Part shown: positions 18,648 through 27,195 of the stretch, one piece after another
Numbering within the stretch: the stretch's first letter is position 1
Layout of the letters: the number at the start of each line of letters is the position of its first letter
Assembly: GCA_018436705.1 (NCBI GenBank)
Contig: JAHDLA010000022.1
Span: 124,001 to 188,000 of the forward strand
Length of the DNA: 64,000 bases
Origin: Sedimentibacter sp.
GTDB taxonomy: Bacteria; Bacillota; Clostridia; Tissierellales; Sedimentibacteraceae
Direction of reading: 5' to 3'
Program-made: the position numbers and the translations under genes
The notes under the pieces: generated by a model
The model's input: the letters and a program-made list of their open reading frames with translations, nothing else
Told to the model about the DNA's origin: nothing
Database searches by the model: none

Positions 18648-20891
18648 ATGACTGAATTATTAGCTCCGGCAGGAAGTGTGGAAGCTTTAAAAGCTGCAAT
18701 TTCTAATGGTTGCGATGCAATATACTTAGGAATGCAAAAATTTGGTGCACGTGCATACTCATCTAATTTTGATTTAGAGTCGTTAAAAGAAGCTGTTGCG
18801 TATGCGCACTTGAGGAATGTTAAAATCTATGTAACAATGAATACCATTGTTTTCGAAAACGAAGTTGAAGAGATGAAAGAGCAGATGCACGAATTAAATG
18901 AAATCGGTGTTGATGGAATTATCGTCCAAGATCTGGCTGTTTTTGATTACTTAGTTAAAAACTTTGTTGATATGGAAGCACATTGCTCAACTCAAATGGG
19001 AATAGACGATTTAGACGGAACTTTATTATTTAAAGAACTTGGAGCTAAAAGAGTTGTTATGTCCCGTGAGGTTGAGATTGAAAAAGTAAAAGAAATAAGA
19101 AGAATAGCTAAAATTCCTTTAGAAATTTTTGTTCACGGTGCTTTATGTGTATCATATTCTGGAAACTGTCTAATGTCTGGATTAATCGGCTATCGAAGCG
19201 GAAATCGCGGAAGATGTGTTGGCTCATGCCGTAAGGAGTATGAACTAATTGATAAGACAACAGATACTTCTTTAGGTAAAAACTATATGCTATCTACCAA
19301 GGATTTAAAAACAATCGATTATATCAATGATTTAAAAGAAATTGATTCTTTAAAAATAGAAGGCCGAATGAAAGAGCCTGCGTATGTTGCTAATACTGTA
19401 TCAAAATATCGCATGGCACTAGATAATAAAATAACTGAAGAAGATAAGGAAAATTTGAATAAAACATTCAATAGAACATTTACTAAGGGATATTTGTTTC
19501 ACGAAGATAAGAAAGATATTACAAACATCTTAAGACCTAATAACTTTGGATATGAAGTTGGAAGAATTAGCAAGAGTATTAAAAATATGTATGAAATAAC
19601 ACTAACACGTACTTTACATCAAAACGATACAATCAGAATAAGTCATAATAATGAAGATGTTAATTTAACTGTTGTTAAACTGTACGATAAGAATGACAAT
19701 TTAATCAATAAAGCAGATGATGTGTGCTATATTAAAATCAAAGAAGATATATCTAATGGAGATTTAGTATATATTACGAAGGATTATAACTATTATAAAG
19801 AATTAGAATCAACATTTGAAAAAGAATTTAAACGGTTTAAGCTAGATATTAAAGTGTGTGCACATCCAGGTTCAAAGCTTATCATAGATGGGTCGGGCTT
19901 AGGCTTTAATTATTTATATGAAAGCGAGGAAATACTAGGGGAAGCAATTAATAAGCCAACAACAAAAGAGCAGGTAATAAAGCAATTTTCAAGATTAAAT
20001 GACACTATTTTTGAACTTAACCATGTAGATTTTGAGGAAAACAATGCATTTATTCCGGTTAAGCTGTTAAATGCAGCAAGAAGAGATATTGTACAGGGCT
20101 TATATGACTTAAAGCTTAACAGCAAAATGAAAAGAACCCAAGCTTTGAAAGCAAAAGAAAAAATAAGCTTTGTCCCTGAAAAACCATACCTTACGGCATC
20201 TGTAACGACTAAGGAACAGTATGAAGCTTGCGTGAGCTGCGGAATTAATGAAATCTATTTCGAAAATATTATTAGAAGAAACCAGAACGATTATAAGGAA
20301 AAAGAAGGGCAGCTACTAATCGGAGGATATGGCGGAATTTATCACTACAGAAAAACTAATCCTTTTGTTACGGATTATTCTCTAAACGTTGTTAATTCTA
20401 CCAGTTGCTATGAATTATATAGATTAGGTGCAAAACGAGTAACTTTATCTTATGAAATGAATAAGAGACAAATTGAAGATTTAATTAATGTATATTATGA
20501 AGAAAATGACGGCTATCCTGCACTAGAAATGATTGTGTATGGTAGGGCTCCTTTGATGTTTACAAAATATTGCCCAATGAAAAAAATGAATCAATGCGGC
20601 ATTTGCAAAAATTCGAGATATGAGTTAAAAGATGAGAAAGGAACGTTCTCTATCATTTCTCATGATGATTGTACAACGACTATCCTTAATGGCAAGACGC
20701 TTAATCTTTTAGATGACCTACAAAGTATAAAAGGAATAGAGGCATTTAGATTAAACTTCACAGTTGAATCAAAAGAGCAGGTTGTGAAAACCATTAATAA
20801 TGCTTTAAGCAAATTAAATGGATCAATGAGTAAAGCTGTCTTTAATCGGGAAACAGACACAAGAGGACATTTTAATAAAGAAATTTTGTAG
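18648..20891 (+). CDS. U32 family peptidase (long form, PrtC/RlhA-like)
   Basis: This 747-residue protein begins with a peptidase U32 domain (LLAPAGSVEALKAAI, CDAIYLG, FGARAYS) and contains the cysteine-rich segment typical of the family (GNCLMSG, GNRGRC, CRKEY). This is followed by the middle and C-terminal domains of the long U32 proteins, with a second cysteine cluster near KYCPMKKMNQCGICK. Members of this group include collagenase-annotated PrtC-like proteins and the RlhA 23S rRNA C2501 hydroxylase, so RNA hydroxylation is at least as likely as proteolysis. The start is set at ATG 18648 because GGAGG (18638-18642) is 5 bases upstream, and it overlaps the alternative ATG at 18636. The gene is isolated and followed by a tRNA-like fragment and a terminator. 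Confidence 0.88.
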   Translation: MTELLAPAGSVEALKAAISNGCDAIYLGMQKFGARAYSSNFDLESLKEAVAYAHLRNVKIYVTMNTIVFENEVEEMKEQMHELNEIGVDGIIVQDLAVFDYLVKNFVDMEAHCSTQMGIDDLDGTLLFKELGAKRVVMSREVEIEKVKEIRRIAKIPLEIFVHGALCVSYSGNCLMSGLIGYRSGNRGRCVGSCRKEYELIDKTTDTSLGKNYMLSTKDLKTIDYINDLKEIDSLKIEGRMKEPAYVANTVSKYRMALDNKITEEDKENLNKTFNRTFTKGYLFHEDKKDITNILRPNNFGYEVGRISKSIKNMYEITLTRTLHQNDTIRISHNNEDVNLTVVKLYDKNDNLINKADDVCYIKIKEDISNGDLVYITKDYNYYKELESTFEKEFKRFKLDIKVCAHPGSKLIIDGSGLGFNYLYESEEILGEAINKPTTKEQVIKQFSRLNDTIFELNHVDFEENNAFIPVKLLNAARRDIVQGLYDLKLNSKMKRTQALKAKEKISFVPEKPYLTASVTTKEQYEACVSCGINEIYFENIIRRNQNDYKEKEGQLLIGGYGGIYHYRKTNPFVTDYSLNVVNSTSCYELYRLGAKRVTLSYEMNKRQIEDLINVYYEENDGYPALEMIVYGRAPLMFTKYCPMKKMNQCGICKNSRYELKDEKGTFSIISHDDCTTTILNGKTLNLLDDLQSIKGIEAFRLNFTVESKEQVVKTINNALSKLNGSMSKAVFNRETDTRGHFNKEIL

Positions 20892-20898
20892 GGAAATA

Positions 20899-20922
20899 CC
20901 AGTTCAAATCTGGGTGTCGCCT
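20899..20922 (+). other. tRNA 3'-end fragment (Cys-like), possible attachment-site scar
   Basis: CCAGTTCAAATCTGG is a T-stem/loop (TTCAAAT loop) and is followed by GTGTCGCCT, which matches the 3' acceptor side of tRNAs starting GGCGACA, as in bacterial tRNA-Cys. No D-arm or anticodon arm lies upstream, because the U32 coding region ends there. Isolated tRNA 3' ends are typical of att sites left by integrases. No integrase gene is in the window. Confidence 0.5.
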
Positions 20923-20931
20923 ATAAGGATT

Positions 20932-20966
20932 AAATCCCAAAAATGAAAATTTGAGGGATTTTTTGT
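20932..20966 (+). terminator. Terminator downstream of the U32 gene
   Basis: AAATCCC (20932-20938) pairs with GGGATTT (20955-20961), followed by TTTTTG. Confidence 0.65.
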
Positions 20967-21053
20967 TATAGCGAAGTGAATATGTAGGAAGTATAGTGTT
21001 TCACAATTATGTTATTTGCATGTAATATAAGTTATGGAGCAAATGTTAAATAT

Positions 21054-21083
21054 AAAAAAGAGCAGGATGCTTTATCACTGCTC
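21054..21083 (-). terminator. Terminator of the ABC-F gene
   Basis: On the minus strand GAGCAG and CTGCTC (21083-21078 and 21065-21060) form a stem followed by a run of T. It lies about 45 bases after the stop codon. Confidence 0.6.
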
Positions 21084-21128
21084 ATAATGTATAAATTTGA
21101 ATATTTATTTGTCGCTTAAATACAAGAT

Positions 21129-22868
21129 TTAAAGTAATTTAATTAGTTCTTCTAGTTTTTCAGATAAAGTTTTTGCAAGCTCAAAATCAGTGTTTTTTAA
21201 AGCTAATTCTATTTCTGTTTCCACGGATTTTTTCTTTTGTTCAATTTCTAAATAGTCTTTATCAAAATGTTTGGCATATATCATCTGTCTGAATTTTCGC
21301 ATACTCATTTTTCTAATTGTCTTATTTTCAATTATTAAAACATAATCCATACAGTTTATTATAAAATTATAATCATGAGAAATCATTAAAATTGCACCAT
21401 TATAATTTTTAATGGCCTTCTCAAGTGCTATTTGTGAATAGGTGTCTAAATGGCTTGTAGGTTCATCGAGAAGCAACATGCTGGCTTTAATAGCTGAAAT
21501 TTTAGCCAATTGCAGTATGTTTTTTTCTCCACCAGATAAAGATTCTATCTTTTGATTGATTACTTTATCGTTAAAACAATAATTTGAAAGATATGATTTA
21601 ATTTCTTGATAAGTTTCAAATCCAACATCTGAAAATTCGTCAAGTATCGTATTGCTTTCGTTTAGTATTTCTCCTTGATTTTGAGATAAATAAGCAACTT
21701 TAACATCACCATTTATTTCAATGGAATCATGATCATTTTTATATATGTCTTTCAATAAAGTTGTTTTTCCTGTACCGTTTGGACCAATAAGTGCTACTTT
21801 GTCAGTAGATTTAATCTCAAAATTAACATTTTCTAAAAGTATTTCATCAAAGGCAACGCTATAATCATTAACTTTTAAAGCAATAGTTTCTTCAATTTTA
21901 TTGTCAGTAGCTAAATTGATATCTGGCTGTTTAATGTCTACGAATGGCGTTTTAATTCTTCGTTCAATTAATCTTTGTTGAATTTTAACTCTAGCTTTCA
22001 AGGCTCTTCCTTTAGAAGCATCAGCAAGTTCAGTTGCAGTTAACCTTAATTTATTGATTAAAATCTCGTTTCTCTTGATTTCTTCATCATCAGCAGCAGC
22101 AAGCTCTTGTAACTCAATTTTAGTTTGCAGTAATGAGAAGTTATAATCAATATATGTTCCGTCGAATTCCTGAAGTTCCATGTTTTCAAGGTGTAAAATT
22201 TTATTAAAGCAATGATTCAATAGATATCTGTTGTGAGTAATAACTAAAATTGTTTCCTTGTGAGAATTAATTAGGTTTTTAAGCGAATTAATATTTTCAA
22301 AGTCTAAAAACACATCTGGTTCATCCATAATTATTAAGTCAGGACGATTAAGCATTTCCTTAATAACTTGAACAAGTTTAAATTCGCCACCACTAAGTTC
22401 AGATATCATTAGATCCTTATGATTGCTTAAGTCTGCAAGATTTAGTTTTTTATTAATGTTGCTTTCAAATTCATCTCCATTAATTGCATCAAATGCGTCT
22501 TGTGCTTGTTGGTACTTTTCTAGCAAAGTATCTATATCCGAAGATGTTTCCATTTCAGTACAAATGGATGTTATTTCATTTTGTAGTTTAATAAATTTTT
22601 CGCCTATATATTCAAAAACAGTAGTTTCTTTTGGTTTGTCTAGTTGTGAGAACTGACTTACATACCCAATTCTACAATTTGGGTCTATCTCTAACTTACC
22701 ATCAAACATATATTTTTCCGGATCCATAATTATATTTATCAGGGTGCTTTTTCCGCTTCCACTTGTGCCTATAAAAGCGCAATGTTGACCATCTTCTAAT
22801 GTAAATGAAATCTTATTATATAGATTTTTTTGTGGAAATGAGTAGGACAAGTTTTCAACTTTTATCAT
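21129..22868 (-). CDS. ABC-F ATPase, probable ribosome-protection (antibiotic resistance) protein
   Basis: The 579-residue soluble protein has two ATP-binding cassettes and no membrane domain. First cassette: Walker A GTSGSGKS, signature LSGGE, Walker B LIIMDEP. The interdomain linker (about 245-320) is charged and helical. Second cassette: GPNGTGKT, LSGGEKN, LLLDEPTSHLD. A short C-terminal basic/coiled segment follows. ABC-F proteins act in the ribosomal E site. This one resembles the Lsa/Vga/VmlR resistance group in overall size and in having an attenuated leader, but sequence alone cannot separate resistance from housekeeping. The start ATG 22868 is preceded by AAAGAAAGG, 8 bases away. Upstream are a promoter, a short leader ORF and a hairpin that suggest drug-inducible expression. 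Confidence 0.88.
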   Translation of the reverse strand: MIKVENLSYSFPQKNLYNKISFTLEDGQHCAFIGTSGSGKSTLINIIMDPEKYMFDGKLEIDPNCRIGYVSQFSQLDKPKETTVFEYIGEKFIKLQNEITSICTEMETSSDIDTLLEKYQQAQDAFDAINGDEFESNINKKLNLADLSNHKDLMISELSGGEFKLVQVIKEMLNRPDLIIMDEPDVFLDFENINSLKNLINSHKETILVITHNRYLLNHCFNKILHLENMELQEFDGTYIDYNFSLLQTKIELQELAAADDEEIKRNEILINKLRLTATELADASKGRALKARVKIQQRLIERRIKTPFVDIKQPDINLATDNKIEETIALKVNDYSVAFDEILLENVNFEIKSTDKVALIGPNGTGKTTLLKDIYKNDHDSIEINGDVKVAYLSQNQGEILNESNTILDEFSDVGFETYQEIKSYLSNYCFNDKVINQKIESLSGGEKNILQLAKISAIKASMLLLDEPTSHLDTYSQIALEKAIKNYNGAILMISHDYNFIINCMDYVLIIENKTIRKMSMRKFRQMIYAKHFDKDYLEIEQKKKSVETEIELALKNTDFELAKTLSEKLEELIKLL

Positions 22869-22893
22869 ATTATTACCTTTCTTTATCACCTTA

Positions 22894-22919
22894 AAAGAGC
22901 TTATAAAAATAAGCTCTTT
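22894..22919 (-). promoter_or_regulatory. Attenuator-like hairpin in the ABC-F leader
   Basis: On the minus strand AAAGAGCTTA and TAAGCTCTTT form a perfect 10-bp stem (22919-22910 / 22903-22894) ending in a T-rich run. It sits between the leader ORF and the ribosome binding site of the ABC-F gene, where it could terminate transcription. Confidence 0.65.
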
Positions 22920-22956
22920 AATATATAATCTTCCCAATTGTAACTCTGAAATTCAT
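22918..22956 (-). CDS. Candidate 12-residue leader peptide of the ABC-F gene
   Basis: ATG at 22956 opens a short frame encoding MNFRVTIGKIIY and its TAA stop (22920-22918) overlaps the first base pairs of the attenuator stem. A ribosome stalled on this peptide would cover or leave the stem and change folding, as in known ribosome-mediated attenuation of resistance ABC-F genes. No strong ribosome binding site precedes it, so translation is uncertain. Confidence 0.45.
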   Translation of the reverse strand: MNFRVTIGKIIY

Positions 22957-22993
22957 TATTGTGCAGTAATGACACTTTTCGGTTACCTTGAGT

Positions 22994-23022
22994 AGCATAC
23001 CATTTTTTATGACTAAATTCAA
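22994..23022 (-). promoter_or_regulatory. Promoter of the ABC-F gene
   Basis: On the minus strand TTGAAT (23022-23017) and TATGCT (22999-22994) are 17 bp apart. Transcription would start near 22987, giving a leader of about 120 bases. A further AAAGAGCTTAT copy near 23085-23095 lies upstream of this start. The stretch 23100-23480 shows no gene. Confidence 0.65.
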
Positions 23023-23487
23023 TCATTTCATTTTAGAATTTTTCAGAAATGTACATGAGTGATATTGCATTATACGAGTGACTATAAGCTCTTTTTATTA
23101 GATGATAATATGATGATGAAATAATTAGTCTGTTAAGTTGGCGGCTGGTTCAGTTACGATTGGTTCTTTTCTAAGTTTATAATTTAATGCTGCAAAAAGT
23201 AAAAAGAATATCCTGGATACTTAACGATATTATACTGAAAACGGGCCGTGATACGACTCAAATTGATCAAAAAGGCTTAATAATAAGCAGCTAATTTATA
23301 GAATGGAACTTTTGATTGATTTCAACGTCTAACTTATTGATTACACTGTTTTTCGGGTTGTGTGGAGGCTCTGGCAGAAAATATGGCTTGTGTCGTGGAG
23401 AAAATTAGTACTGCTTATATGCAACAGATTACTTTAGCATATAAGAGTATAAAGTTTAGAGATCATAAGATAAGTGAGGTTAGTATT

Positions 23488-24000
23488 GTGAAAACAATTA
23501 AAGAACGTCTTTTGAATTATGGGGTGGTACTGGCTGGTTTGGGATGGATACTCTCGCACATACTATTTATATATTTGAACGATAGCTACAGTCTATTTGA
23601 TGTACATTACAATTATAATGCCTCTGTATATATCTCATTGCTGGTTTATATGATAAGTTTATTTCTATTTGATATATTGTTATTTATTCTCAGATATAGT
23701 GAAGTAAATTGGTTAATGAAGCGTTGTTGGGCCATTTATTCTGTTCTAATGGTAATCTGGCAAATTTTTTTCATGGAAGCCTTTATGACTACTGAGTCGG
23801 GAGCTAGTATGGTAGTAACTCTTTTTGTCTGGCTGTTGACGCCTTTCATACCTATGCTGCCGATAAGTTACTTATTTTTCTTCAAGATTCTAGGTATGGA
23901 ATGGAGAATGGTTATAGGTTTGAACAGCATTATTGTTTCGTTTCTATGCATTGCTCATTTCTTTTATTTTTACTGGTTGTTACAGAGAGAGTCGCAATAA
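23488..24000 (+). CDS. Hypothetical membrane protein, 170 aa
   Basis: A short cytoplasmic head is followed by about five hydrophobic segments, with many aromatic residues in the last two. No family is recognised. The GTG start at 23488 is chosen because GTGAGG lies 8 bases upstream, whereas the longer frame reaching back to 23362 has no ribosome binding site and a non-membrane N-terminus. A MITE-like element begins 38 bp after the stop codon. Function unknown. Confidence 0.6.
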   Translation: MKTIKERLLNYGVVLAGLGWILSHILFIYLNDSYSLFDVHYNYNASVYISLLVYMISLFLFDILLFILRYSEVNWLMKRCWAIYSVLMVIWQIFFMEAFMTTESGASMVVTLFVWLLTPFIPMLPISYLFFFKILGMEWRMVIGLNSIIVSFLCIAHFFYFYWLLQRESQ

Positions 24001-24038
24001 AAATATGGTGCCAATTGTATTTGCTACTAGGGTGATAC

Positions 24039-24324
24039 GAAGACACGGGGAAGACACGGGGACGTTTCACATGTCTTTCCATGTATCTTATCAAGACAAG
24101 GATACTGAGTTATTGGCAAAAAGCAGTGTAGGAATCAGCATAGTAGAATAATTCAGAAAATGTAATGTTACAATAACCCCGTCCCTATATAATAATTTAA
24201 ACGAGCGAATATGCAAAGAGTAGCAGGAGAAAAGGATTACGGTAATATATAGTATAGGCTTAGACGAATAAACCAAGACAGGCGAAACGTCCCGATGTCT
24301 TCCCGATGTCTTCCCGATGTCTTC
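24039..24324. repeat. MITE-like element, copy C (286 bp)
   Basis: This is a near-identical copy of the 160-435 element in the same orientation, with one extra TGTCTTCCCGA unit at its right end. The terminal inverted repeats are GAAGACACGGGGAAGACACG on the left and the complement-like CCCGATGTCTTC units on the right. It contains a short frame encoding MSFHVSYQDKDTELL that is also present in copy B. That frame is repeat-borne and not counted as a gene. Confidence 0.8.
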
Positions 24325-24380
24325 AGAATCACTGCCACAAGGCATGTGGAAACAATTTGTCTACTAAAAAAATAGTTGGT

Positions 24381-24436
24381 ATCAAAGGGACAGTTCTAGT
24401 AATTTAGTTCTTGTATCATTAGAACTATTCCTTTTA
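24381..24436. repeat. 56-nt hairpin repeat, left copy
   Basis: It starts ATCAAAGGGACAGTTCTAGT and ends with a degenerate inverted copy (AGAACTATTCCTTTTAT). The same 56-nt unit occurs in inverted orientation at 26147-26202. Together they flank the AraC and DUF1905-C39 genes. Confidence 0.7.
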
Positions 24437-24579
24437 TTCCAGCATTGATGCACCCTTCAAAAAGATGAAGTTTGAAATTAAACTTTCTTTATTATATAAT
24501 CAAAACTAGATAAAATGCGGCACAAAATGTCGAGTGGATTTGATTTAAAAGACATATGATTATAGCAGGAGGAATGGTT

Positions 24580-25461
24580 ATGGACTGGATTAAGCAACTT
24601 AATGAAGTTATGAGTTACATAGAAGAAAATCTTGTGGGCGAAATTTCTCATGAAGAAATATCAAGAATTGCAAGATGTTCTATTTATAATTTTCAAAGAA
24701 TGTTTTCATATATAGCTGATAAATCTTTATCGGAATACATAAGAAGTAGACGTTTAACACTTGCAGCCTTTGATATCCTAAATAACTCAGAAAGAATAAT
24801 TGATATTGCGTTAAAATATGGGTATGAATCTCAAGATGCATTTTCACGTGCATTTAGAGGTTTTCATGGTATTTTACCTTCCGTGGCAAGGAATGAAACA
24901 GTACAGTTAAAATCTTGTCCTAAGCTCTCTTTCCAAATTACGATTAAAGGAGAAAATCATATGAATTATCAAATTGAACAGTGGCCTGCATTTAAAGTGA
25001 TGGGAATATCAAATAAGATTAAAACTTCAAAAGCTTTTGAAATTGTTCCCCAAATATGGGAGAGTGCATGGAAAGATGGCACTATGAAAAGGCTTATTGA
25101 ACACTTCCCAGATTATAGACCTGCTGGATTTTTGGGAATTGCTGCTGGAGGTCAATGGGGAAACTCTGAGTATATGGATTATATAATTGCAGTAACTAAT
25201 TTTGTTGATGTTCCTGAATGCCAACACATTACTGCTCTTGAAGGTATGGTGGAAATTTCTTATCCTGCTGCAACTTGGGCAATTTTTGAGGCTAATGGTG
25301 AACTTCCAGAAGCAACACAGAAGGTATATAAACAGTTTTATACAGAATGGCTTCCTAATTCGGGATATGCATTGGCGGATCTTCCTGTTATTGAATGTTA
25401 TATGCAAGAAAATCATCAAGAGATTTGGATAGCAATTCATAAAAATAAGGAAGGAAGATAA
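24580..25461 (+). CDS. AraC-family regulator with GyrI-like effector domain
   Basis: The 293-residue protein resembles Rob. The N-terminal AraC-type double HTH (about 1-105) includes SEYIRSRRLTLAAFDIL and an IALKYGYESQDAFSRAFR recognition region. A GyrI-like small-molecule-binding domain (about 130-290) includes YQIEQWPAFKVMGIS and a C-terminal E-W-I-A-I-H strand. The start is ATG 24580, seven bases after GGAGG, not the upstream ATG at 24556. It is separated by 2 bp from the next gene, so the two form an operon. Regulators of this kind respond to hydrophobic cations, drugs or peptides. The target genes are not known. Confidence 0.88.
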   Translation: MDWIKQLNEVMSYIEENLVGEISHEEISRIARCSIYNFQRMFSYIADKSLSEYIRSRRLTLAAFDILNNSERIIDIALKYGYESQDAFSRAFRGFHGILPSVARNETVQLKSCPKLSFQITIKGENHMNYQIEQWPAFKVMGISNKIKTSKAFEIVPQIWESAWKDGTMKRLIEHFPDYRPAGFLGIAAGGQWGNSEYMDYIIAVTNFVDVPECQHITALEGMVEISYPAATWAIFEANGELPEATQKVYKQFYTEWLPNSGYALADLPVIECYMQENHQEIWIAIHKNKEGR

Positions 25462-25463
25462 AT

Positions 25464-26132
25464 ATGTTATATTCATTTAAGTCAGCCTTGCTAAAGGAAG
25501 GCAATAGAGCATATTTAAGTATCCCTTTTAATGTTTGGGAAACCTGTGGCCAAAAAGGACTGATACCTGTAGAAGTAGAAATTTCAGGTAACATTTTTGA
25601 ATGTAAATTAATTCCTAAAGGAAATGGAAAATACCTTATTCCAGTTACTAAACAAGTATATAAGAATATTATTAATTCATTAGAAGAAATAGATGTTGAA
25701 TTTAAGCTTATTGATGGCCTTAGTCGAATTAATTCTAATAGTCCATACACTAAAGAAAATCCTATTAGAAAAATAGATGATATAAACTATATACAGCAAC
25801 CGCAGAATGGATTTTGTGGACAAGCATGTCTTGCGATGCTTGCCGGAATTTCTATTGATGAAGTAATTAAAATAATGAAAAGCACAAAATGGCAAGCGAG
25901 TCTTAGCAAAGTTATAGAAACGTTAGATTACTTTGGATTTTCCTATGGAAGACCAATTTATACAAGAGGAAAAATGGTTAACTTGCCAAACTGTTGTATT
26001 TTGAATGTTAGAGGTTGTAAAAAAAGTCATTTGTTAATTCATTATAATGGTGAGTACTATGACCCTACCTTTGGAATCTTACAAGAGTATCAATTTGAAA
26101 ACATAATAAGCTATTTGGAGATAAATATATAA
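25464..26132 (+). CDS. DUF1905 domain fused to a C39-like cysteine peptidase domain
   Basis: The N-terminal 85 residues follow the DUF1905/YdeI-like beta-barrel pattern (GLIPVEVEISGNIFECKLIP). The rest (about 110-222) looks like a papain-fold C39-type peptidase: catalytic cysteine in QNGFCGQACLAMLAG and a histidine in HLLIHYNGEYYDP. There is no signal peptide and no ABC transporter domain, so this is not a bacteriocin-processing exporter. Cotranscription with the AraC/GyrI regulator suggests a stress or peptide-related role. The product may be a cytoplasmic protease or a deamidase. The domain calls rest on motif reading only. Confidence 0.7.
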   Translation: MLYSFKSALLKEGNRAYLSIPFNVWETCGQKGLIPVEVEISGNIFECKLIPKGNGKYLIPVTKQVYKNIINSLEEIDVEFKLIDGLSRINSNSPYTKENPIRKIDDINYIQQPQNGFCGQACLAMLAGISIDEVIKIMKSTKWQASLSKVIETLDYFGFSYGRPIYTRGKMVNLPNCCILNVRGCKKSHLLIHYNGEYYDPTFGILQEYQFENIISYLEINI

Positions 26133-26146
26133 TGTACATTAGGAAT

Positions 26147-26202
26147 ATCAAAGGGACGGTTGTAATGATTCAATATTACATTACTAGAACTGTCCCTTTG
26201 AT
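26147..26202. repeat. 56-nt hairpin repeat, right copy (inverted); also a terminator
   Basis: ATCAAAGGGAC (from 26147) pairs with GTCCCTTTGAT (to 26202). Read on the minus strand it aligns along its whole length with the copy at 24381-24436. Followed by TTAATT, it can also terminate the two-gene transcript. Confidence 0.75.
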
Positions 26203-26423
26203 TTAATTATTTGAATACTTATTCTGATAAGTCAGTTAAAGAATTGTATTAGATTAGAGAGTGATATAAGACTGAAGAATTATTTTAAGTTTAAAAATAT
26301 ACCTTACCACCAAGGGATTATTGTCTACTTAATACATTATTAAGAAAAAATTGCTTCTTTGGCAATTCTGCAGAAAACATGCAAATTAGAAAGACAAACA
26401 GGAATTTATGGAAGGACGAAACA

Positions 26424-26960
26424 ATGGGAAATTATATCATAGAAACAGAACAGCTTGCACTAAGAGAATTAACAATGAATGATTTTCAGTCTTGGTATCA
26501 AATATTATCGGACCAAGAAACAATGCAATATTACCCAAGAGCATTCGATATGGATAAAACAAGAATTTGGATTGACTGGAATCTTGATAACTATCGCAGA
26601 TATGGCTTCGGATTGTGGGCAATTATTTTAAAGGAAAAAAATCAGTTTATTGGAGATTGCGGAATTACCATGCAGAACATTCATGGTGATGGAAATTTGT
26701 TCCCTGAAATCGGCTACCATATTGATAAGCGGTTTTGGTGTAAAGGGTATGCTTCACAAGCAGCAAAAGCCTGTTTGAGCTATGCTTTTGAAAACATGAA
26801 TTTTGATGAAATTTTTTCGTATCAAAAGTGGGAAAATACTCCATCAAGAAAAGTGGCTGAAAAGATGGGTATGTCATTGCGTGAGGTAAATGCAGACGAG
26901 AAAAATATAAAGACAAGTGTGTATTCCATTACTAGAACGGAATTTTATGCAACGACATAA
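26424..26960 (+). CDS. GNAT N-acetyltransferase (RimJ/RimL-like)
   Basis: The 178-residue acetyltransferase of the Acetyltransf_3 type has IIETEQLALRELTMNDF at the start, a core IGDCGITMQ strand, acetyl-CoA loop residues around YHIDKRFWCKGYASQAA, and a final ENTPSRKVAEKMGM motif typical of RimJ/L-like enzymes. These acetylate N-termini, amino sugars or other small amines. The substrate here is unknown. ATG 26424 is used because GGAAGGA lies about 8 bases upstream; the longer frame from 26379 lacks one. No operon partner. Confidence 0.85.
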   Translation: MGNYIIETEQLALRELTMNDFQSWYQILSDQETMQYYPRAFDMDKTRIWIDWNLDNYRRYGFGLWAIILKEKNQFIGDCGITMQNIHGDGNLFPEIGYHIDKRFWCKGYASQAAKACLSYAFENMNFDEIFSYQKWENTPSRKVAEKMGMSLREVNADEKNIKTSVYSITRTEFYATT

Positions 26961-27195
26961 AAGATACAATGGGGTTATGATATTTTGTGATTCATTCTAT
27001 AACCAAAAAGGTGAATTACTTTAATTAAGTATGATTCTTTATATTAGATGTCTTGCTTGTTAAAACTAAATATTTCATAAGTATAATAGGAACAGTCCAT
27101 CAAGGCTAAGGGCCACATTTTATAACTAATAGCTCTTTTTCAATATCATTTTTGCAGCGGCACCCACAGTCTCTCGGAGCTTCGGCGTTTATTGT

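Noticed and set aside
22869-22937. N-terminal extension of the ABC-F protein from TTG 22937
   Set aside because: It would translate through the attenuator hairpin with no ribosome binding site; ATG 22868 has AAAGAAAGG and begins with the normal ABC-F N-terminus.
24036-24151. Short open frame inside the MITE copy C
   Set aside because: The same sequence is repeated in copy B and belongs to the element; no start signals or known family.
25770-26132. C39-like domain as a bacteriocin-processing exporter
   Set aside because: No ABC ATPase or membrane domain is fused or adjacent and no double-glycine leader peptide gene was seen.
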